A stretch of DNA of 64,000 nt from Bacillota bacterium (GTDB taxonomy: Bacteria; Bacillota; Clostridia; Lachnospirales; Lachnospiraceae): contig JAEYOQ010000055.1 of assembly GCA_023411555.1 (NCBI GenBank), positions 62,001 to 126,000 of the forward strand. Reading direction: 5' to 3'. Positions within the stretch are counted from its first letter, which is position 1. The number at the start of each line of letters is the position of its first letter. This document shows, piece by piece, positions 59,468 through 64,000 of the stretch. The notes under the pieces were generated by a model that saw nothing but the letters and a program-made list of their open reading frames with translations, had not been told where the DNA came from and searched no databases. A program made the position numbers and the translations under genes.

Positions 59468-61153
59468 TTATTCATGAAACGATTTCCAGAAGGAACTATC
59501 TGTATTGATGAAATCCTTTAGCTCGTCGAAGGTAATCTCAAATTCTGGGAAACCCATGGCATAAGCTGCAATCTCGTAAGGGTAGAAATAGATTACGATG
59601 CTGTTATCCTTTAAGTAGAAGTAAGGGGAGTCCGTAATTCCAGTAAAGGCATCTTGAAAGAACATCGTTTCTTCCGGATTTTCTTCTGATATCTTCGTTC
59701 TGATAAATTCATCAATGAGGGCTTTATAATCGCTGCCTTGGATGAATAAATCCTTAAAATCATAGAATGCTCCGGTCGTTATATCAATAAAGAAGAATTC
59801 CATAATGGGCATACCGTGTGCAGCACCTTCAAAATAGTCATAACCAGTCATTGAGATGGTGAGTAAATTCTTTGTTAAGCTAGCCTTAAAGCTATCATCG
59901 ACGGATAAACTATCTTCTACGGTGATATTGGCGCGGGATTCGGTAAACTGAGTCTCTAGCTCTTCATTTATCTTATTCTGGATAGCAGTATCTTCTAGCC
60001 CTTCTATCTGAGGATAACGAACCATTACCGACCGTAGGGGTTTAAATTTCAGTTCCTTTACAGTAATCCCGTTCTCCAGATAGGTGGTAGTATCCGCCTT
60101 CCATAAAACAGTATTGTCCATCCGATAATAAGCAAGATCGCCATCAATCTCAGCCTTTATGATATCACCAAGAAGAATAAGCTTACCTTCTCCATCGAAG
60201 CTTGGAAGGGAAGTAACCTCATTGCCGGTGCTATCCATAAAGTAGACATAAGAGTCATTGGAAGCAGAGGTATATTTTCCGTTAAAATGTTCTACATCAT
60301 ATAAAGTATATTCAGTCAATTGCTCGCCGGAGGCATTCATAAGGGCAACAGGATCAAACATGACGCTGTAGGATTCTTTCTCAGGACTTTTAACTGCAAA
60401 AAGATCATTGCCAATATAAGAAATAGCACTATAGATTGGTTCTAGCACAGTAGTTCCGTCTACCTTAAGGACACCATACTTCATCGTATCTGAAACACTA
60501 TAAAGGATATAACCGTCTTCAAAACCATAGGCGTAATTACCGCCGAGGTCCACCTTATAATCTTCGAGAACCTTACCGGTCTTATCGATCAACTGATAAC
60601 TGTTTCCGCCGGGAAGTGCCACATAAGCTCGATCCTCCTCAGTGAAGCTGTCAGCAAAGATAAAACTGGGTTCAATCATTACCTTACCGTTGATATCAAT
60701 ATAACCATACAAAAAAGTATCCTCTTTGATGTTCATGTAGGCAGCCATGCCATTGCTAAAGGGCAATATGGTATTATTGTTTTCAAAGATTACAGTACCA
60801 GAGGTGTTTATTACCTTATAATTTTCTCCTGTTCGTACAATAGCGACACCTTCTGAAAAATTCTCGGCGTAATCATAAGTAGGTTCTATGACAAAGGTCC
60901 CGCCTAGGTCGATATAACCATACTTCTCTTCTCCATCAACGATCTGATATGCAGGAAAGAGTTCCGTAGTATTAGAGGTATCCCTTGGAAGCTCCGTGGG
61001 AGTTGGAGCTTGTGTAGGTGCTACTGTCGGGACAGTGATAACAGTGTTATTATCTACTTCCTCGGCTTTATCTTTAATGAATATAAAATATACGGATAAT
61101 ACAATAATAAGAGCTGCTAATACACTACCAACAGCTATAATTGCTTTTTTCAT
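59468..61153 (-). CDS. Membrane-anchored WG-repeat and DUF3298 protein
   Basis: A 561-residue protein. It has one N-terminal membrane anchor (AIIAVGSVLAALIIVLSVYFIFI), a short Thr/Pro-rich linker, then WG-type beta repeats (for example YGYIDLGGTFVIEPTYDYAENFSEGVAIV, with others at about 30-40 residue spacing) to about residue 340. The C-terminus matches DUF3298-type folds (YMFFIDITTGAFYDFKDLF-like and FYPYEIAAYAMGFPEFEITF). ATG 61153 was chosen with GAAGGAG eight bases upstream; the longer frame to 61168 would overlap that site. The DUF3298 segment resembles surface proteins near anti-sigma factors, but a role here is not known. Confidence 0.82.
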   Translation of the reverse strand: MKKAIIAVGSVLAALIIVLSVYFIFIKDKAEEVDNNTVITVPTVAPTQAPTPTELPRDTSNTTELFPAYQIVDGEEKYGYIDLGGTFVIEPTYDYAENFSEGVAIVRTGENYKVINTSGTVIFENNNTILPFSNGMAAYMNIKEDTFLYGYIDINGKVMIEPSFIFADSFTEEDRAYVALPGGNSYQLIDKTGKVLEDYKVDLGGNYAYGFEDGYILYSVSDTMKYGVLKVDGTTVLEPIYSAISYIGNDLFAVKSPEKESYSVMFDPVALMNASGEQLTEYTLYDVEHFNGKYTSASNDSYVYFMDSTGNEVTSLPSFDGEGKLILLGDIIKAEIDGDLAYYRMDNTVLWKADTTTYLENGITVKELKFKPLRSVMVRYPQIEGLEDTAIQNKINEELETQFTESRANITVEDSLSVDDSFKASLTKNLLTISMTGYDYFEGAAHGMPIMEFFFIDITTGAFYDFKDLFIQGSDYKALIDEFIRTKISEENPEETMFFQDAFTGITDSPYFYLKDNSIVIYFYPYEIAAYAMGFPEFEITFDELKDFINTDSSFWKSFHE

Positions 61154-61397
61154 AATGCTCTCCTTCATAACTTAATTAACTTTTGCGGGTGATATCTGAC
61201 TATTATTGAAGATATAACCATTATATAGAGGATAGGTATAGAAGTAAAGATGATAAGTGTTAAGAATCAATTACGTTTGTTTTAATAATTATAACGATAT
61301 TGCCAGAATCCTAATTGTTGCCTTTCTCTACCTTATTGGGTAATATGTATATATATTGACATATTTCAAGCAAAGTCTGATGAATAGGAGAGTAGCG

Positions 61398-63113
61398 ATG
61401 ATAAGTCAGGAGATAAGAAGAATTGCACCGGAAATGGATCCGCTAAAGCTCGGGATGGGCTGGAGTACACTGGATCTTGAAAAGGTTCAGGTACTTGTAG
61501 AGAGTACTTTTGGTGACAGTCATCCAGGAAGTGCCCATCTTATGTCGCTGGTAGAAAAAGCAATCAGCGGAATTGATGAGCAGGGCGGAAAAGGAGCAAG
61601 ATATTTTGCTACCGATATCTGTGACGGTATGGCACAGGGACATGATGGAATTAACTATTCCCTTGCTTCCAGAGATACCATAGCGAACTTGATTGAAATA
61701 CATGCGAATGCCACACCCTTTGACAGTGGTGTATTTATATCAAGCTGTGACAAGGGAGTTCCAGCACATCTGATGGCAATCGGTAGAATTAATATTCCGT
61801 CCATCGTGATGACCGGAGGAGTTATGGATGCCGGTCCGGATCTGCTGACCTTGGAGCAGATCGGTACCTACAGTGCCAAGTTCCAGAGGGGAGAGATAAC
61901 CCAGGAGGAATTCACTTATTATAAGCACCATGCCTGCCCTTCCTGTGGAGCCTGTTCCTTTATGGGTACAGCTGCTACGATGCAGATTATGGCAGAAGCC
62001 TTAGGATTAATGCTGCCGGGAAGTGCTCTTTTGCCTGCTACGAGTGAGGAGCTGACCGATTATGCGTACAGAGCAGGAAGACAAGCAGTACATTTAGCTA
62101 AGCTTGGACTGAAGGCTAGAGACATTGTAACAGAGAAATCCTTCGAGAATGCAATTATGGTACATGCAGCAATTTCAGGTTCCACTAATACTCTGATGCA
62201 TTTACCAGCTATAGCTCATGAATTTGGAATAGAGCTAGATGCAGAAACCTTTGATCGTTTACATAGGAACGCCCATTTTATCGTTAATATTCGTCCCAGC
62301 GGTACCTGGCCGGCTCAGTTTTTACACTATGCCGGGGGTGTTCCTGCAATCATGGAGGAGATTAAGGCTAGTCTCCATCTTGATGTAATGACTGTCACCG
62401 GTAAGACCTTGGGCGAGAATCTAGAGGATCTGAAGAATAATGGATATTATGACAGATGTAGCTCATATTTGGATAAGTTAGGAGTGGCAAGGGAAGAGAT
62501 CATAAAGCCTTTTGACCGGGCTATTGGCATAAATGGAGCAATTGCCATCTTATACGGTAATATAGCACCCTCCGGAGCTGTTATTAAACATAGCGCAGTT
62601 CCCATAGAGATGCATAAAGCGATTCTGAAAGCCAGACCCTTTGACAGTGAGGAGGAAGCGATTGCTGCTGTTCTGGATAAAAGAATTCACCCCCAGGATG
62701 CAGTGATCATTCGATATGAAGGACCTAAGGGTAGCGGAATGCCGGAAATGTTCTATACCACAGAGGCCATAGCCTCCGATCCGGAACTGGCAAAATCAAT
62801 TGCCTTAATCACAGATGGAAGATTCTCAGGGGCTTCGAAAGGGCCAGCAATTGGACATGTATCCCCTGAGGCGGCTGAGGGGGGACCGATCGCCCTCGTG
62901 GAGGAAGAGGATTTAATCGAGATTGATATTGAGAAGCGAATCCTAAGGATTATAGGCTTGAAAGGGAAGGAAGCCAGTCCCTCGGAGATAGAACGGGAAT
63001 TAGTGAGGCGAAAAGAGGAGTGGAAGCCAAGAGCTCCGAAATATGAGAAGGGTGTACTAAAGCTATTCGCAGAGCGTGCGGTATCTCCGATGCAAGGAGG
63101 ATACATGCAATAG
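61398..63113 (+). CDS. IlvD/Edd-family dehydratase
   Basis: A 571-residue Fe-S dehydratase of the dihydroxy-acid/phosphogluconate/sugar-acid family. Cluster cysteines are visible at SSCDKGVPAH, HHACPSCGACSFMGTA and the family DGMAQGHDGI motif near residue 70; the C-terminal GRFSGASKGPAIGH fits too. Other features, such as the HAAISGSTNTLMHLPAIAHEFG motif, place it nearer the sugar-acid (xylonate/arabonate-like, YjhG/YagF) clade than classic IlvD, but this is a judgement from local motifs. ATG 61398 has AGGAG upstream (61386-61390); the frame also opens at 61380 and 61356 without good sites. No branched-chain biosynthesis genes are nearby. Confidence 0.8.
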   Translation: MISQEIRRIAPEMDPLKLGMGWSTLDLEKVQVLVESTFGDSHPGSAHLMSLVEKAISGIDEQGGKGARYFATDICDGMAQGHDGINYSLASRDTIANLIEIHANATPFDSGVFISSCDKGVPAHLMAIGRINIPSIVMTGGVMDAGPDLLTLEQIGTYSAKFQRGEITQEEFTYYKHHACPSCGACSFMGTAATMQIMAEALGLMLPGSALLPATSEELTDYAYRAGRQAVHLAKLGLKARDIVTEKSFENAIMVHAAISGSTNTLMHLPAIAHEFGIELDAETFDRLHRNAHFIVNIRPSGTWPAQFLHYAGGVPAIMEEIKASLHLDVMTVTGKTLGENLEDLKNNGYYDRCSSYLDKLGVAREEIIKPFDRAIGINGAIAILYGNIAPSGAVIKHSAVPIEMHKAILKARPFDSEEEAIAAVLDKRIHPQDAVIIRYEGPKGSGMPEMFYTTEAIASDPELAKSIALITDGRFSGASKGPAIGHVSPEAAEGGPIALVEEEDLIEIDIEKRILRIIGLKGKEASPSEIERELVRRKEEWKPRAPKYEKGVLKLFAERAVSPMQGGYMQ

Positions 63114-63166
63114 GAGAGTTGCATCAAGCTACGATAAGACATAGTAAATCAGTTAATTGATACAGT

Positions 63167-63210
63167 AAAAAATCACCTTTCTATTATGAATTTGACAAGG
63201 TGATTTTTTA
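63167..63210. terminator. Terminator between the dehydratase and CotF genes
   Basis: AAAAAATCACCTT pairs with AAGGTGATTTTTT around a loop of about 17 bases; A and T runs at both ends allow use from either side. Confidence 0.85.
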
Positions 63211-63245
63211 TGAGTATTAAATTGAACCTTGTACTTTTCTCAAGG

Positions 63246-63761
63246 TTAGCTTGGTTTATACATACCTTTACTTTGCATATAGGCAAAGATTGCCTCACCA
63301 TGCTTTTGTTCCTCTGTTTGTATGTGATTTAGTACATCCCTGACAGAAGCATCCTTAAATTCAAAGATCGCTGTGTCATATGCTCCGGATACATATTTCT
63401 CCATCATCAGCATGTCAATGCAAAGATCCTTATCGGATGCGTTTAGGCAATTACTTGTCATGTTTTTCGCATCAACAGTTGCTTGCTGAGAGATTGGGGA
63501 TGGGCCGGAGCCGCCCTGGCTACTCTGATTTCCCTGACTATTTCCTTGTCCCATGGGAGGAACCTTACCGCTTAGTAATTGATTAATTGTCTGAAGATGC
63601 TCTTTTTCCTTCTGGCCATTGGTGCGAAAAACTGCTTTTAATTCTGCATCATTGGCCAGATTGGCATAGCTATCATACTTTAGAATACATTCTTCTTCAT
63701 GGGTTCTGGCATCCTCCAATAAGTATCTTTCTTTTGTTGTCAATTGCACATTCGTTATCAT
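63246..63761 (-). CDS. CotF-like spore coat / ferritin-like protein
   Basis: A 171-residue protein of the CotF family, ferritin-like helix bundles in the Firmicute spore coat. Family stretches are LLEDARTHEEECILKYDSYANLAND and DLCIDMLMMEKYVSGAYDTAIFEFKDASVRDVLNHIQTEEQKHGEAIFAYM (landmarks only). A Gly/Ser/Gln-rich linker lies at about residues 70-95. Start ATG 63761 has GGAGGTG nine bases upstream; the frame extends to 63791 without one. Its presence implies a sporulating or spore-capable lineage. Confidence 0.88.
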   Translation of the reverse strand: MITNVQLTTKERYLLEDARTHEEECILKYDSYANLANDAELKAVFRTNGQKEKEHLQTINQLLSGKVPPMGQGNSQGNQSSQGGSGPSPISQQATVDAKNMTSNCLNASDKDLCIDMLMMEKYVSGAYDTAIFEFKDASVRDVLNHIQTEEQKHGEAIFAYMQSKGMYKPS

Positions 63762-64000
63762 AATAAACACCTCCGCAGTTATTATTTTCATTTTCTCAAA
63801 TAATATTCCTACAGATTGAGGTTCATCGGCTCTTCTGCTACAAGTCTAGCTATGAGTACTTTTATATTATTGAGACCTGCATTTAATAGTAAGAAATAGG
63901 ACGAAAATACAAAAAATGGTATATTTACTTTGACCTGCATCTGTATATCTGTTATATTAGAGGTAAGATAGAAGTTATTACCTAAAATGGCTTAACATAT

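Noticed and set aside
59318..59521. 67-codon plus-strand ORF running into the WG-repeat gene
   Set aside because: It overlaps the C-terminus of a supported gene, crosses the strong hairpin at 59415-59445, lacks a ribosome site and has no family features.
1..64000. tRNA, rRNA, CRISPR, prophage or integrative element
   Set aside because: No cloverleaf, ribosomal sequence, spaced direct-repeat array, integrase, transposase or phage structural gene was seen on either strand.

Overview
The window looks like chromosome of an obligately anaerobic, moderately AT-rich Firmicute, most likely a Lachnospiraceae-type clostridium. The reasons are its [FeFe]-hydrogenase maturases (hydE, hydG, hydF), a selenium-dependent-type molybdenum hydroxylase, a PPi-type phosphofructokinase, a GH112 phosphorylase, a CotF-type coat protein, strong AGGAGG ribosome binding sites and frequent TTG/GTG starts. 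I see no rRNA, tRNA, CRISPR array, transposase, integrase or phage gene. Coordinates given here use starts chosen by ribosome binding site.

Layout. 1-2.7 kb: the 3' part of a GH112 galactoside phosphorylase and a TIM-barrel sugar isomerase, separated by a perfect 24-bp palindrome. 2.9-7.9 kb: a DedA membrane protein, a GT4 glycosyltransferase and a two-component system. 8.1-24.0 kb: a purine/urate-type fermentation locus in two divergent operons. The minus operon is dpaL, ygeY, ygeW, arcC. The plus operon is ssnA, ygfK, hyuA, ridA, a TetR regulator, mocA and xdh. 24-34 kb: housekeeping and orphan genes (CBS protein, phosphoesterase, zinc ribbon, DUF3160 lipoprotein, truA, ycaQ/alkX-like, DUF503, a 26-residue basic peptide missed by length cut-offs, a nitroreductase). 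34-38.5 kb: phosphofructokinase and a three-gene ABC-2 exporter preceded by a leader peptide and terminator. 39-47.3 kb: a GNAT protein, a monosaccharide ABC importer and a divergent DeoR regulator plus an extra sugar ATPase. 47.4-55.1 kb: paired DUF2087 regulators, a membrane-protein cluster, and a BlaI/M56 regulatory pair followed by a large membrane-anchored protein. 55.1-59.2 kb: hydE-hydG-hydF behind a structured, terminator-ended leader. 59.4-64 kb: a WG-repeat protein, an IlvD/Edd dehydratase and a CotF-like protein.

How the genes work together. The purine locus would hydroxylate purines (xdh with mocA), deaminate and open rings (ssnA, hyuA), cleave amide or carbamoyl groups (ygeY, ygeW), make ATP from carbamoyl phosphate (arcC) and feed pyruvate from diaminopropionate (dpaL). 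YgfK would carry electrons. The step order is inferred from family knowledge, not from sequence.

The regulatory DNA least explained by known families is: (1) a leader-peptide/terminator attenuator before the ABC-2 exporter; (2) the roughly 160-nt leader before hydE, which matches no riboswitch class I can name; and (3) a duplicated palindromic operator over the blaI-like promoter, which governs an M56 protein without a sensor domain.
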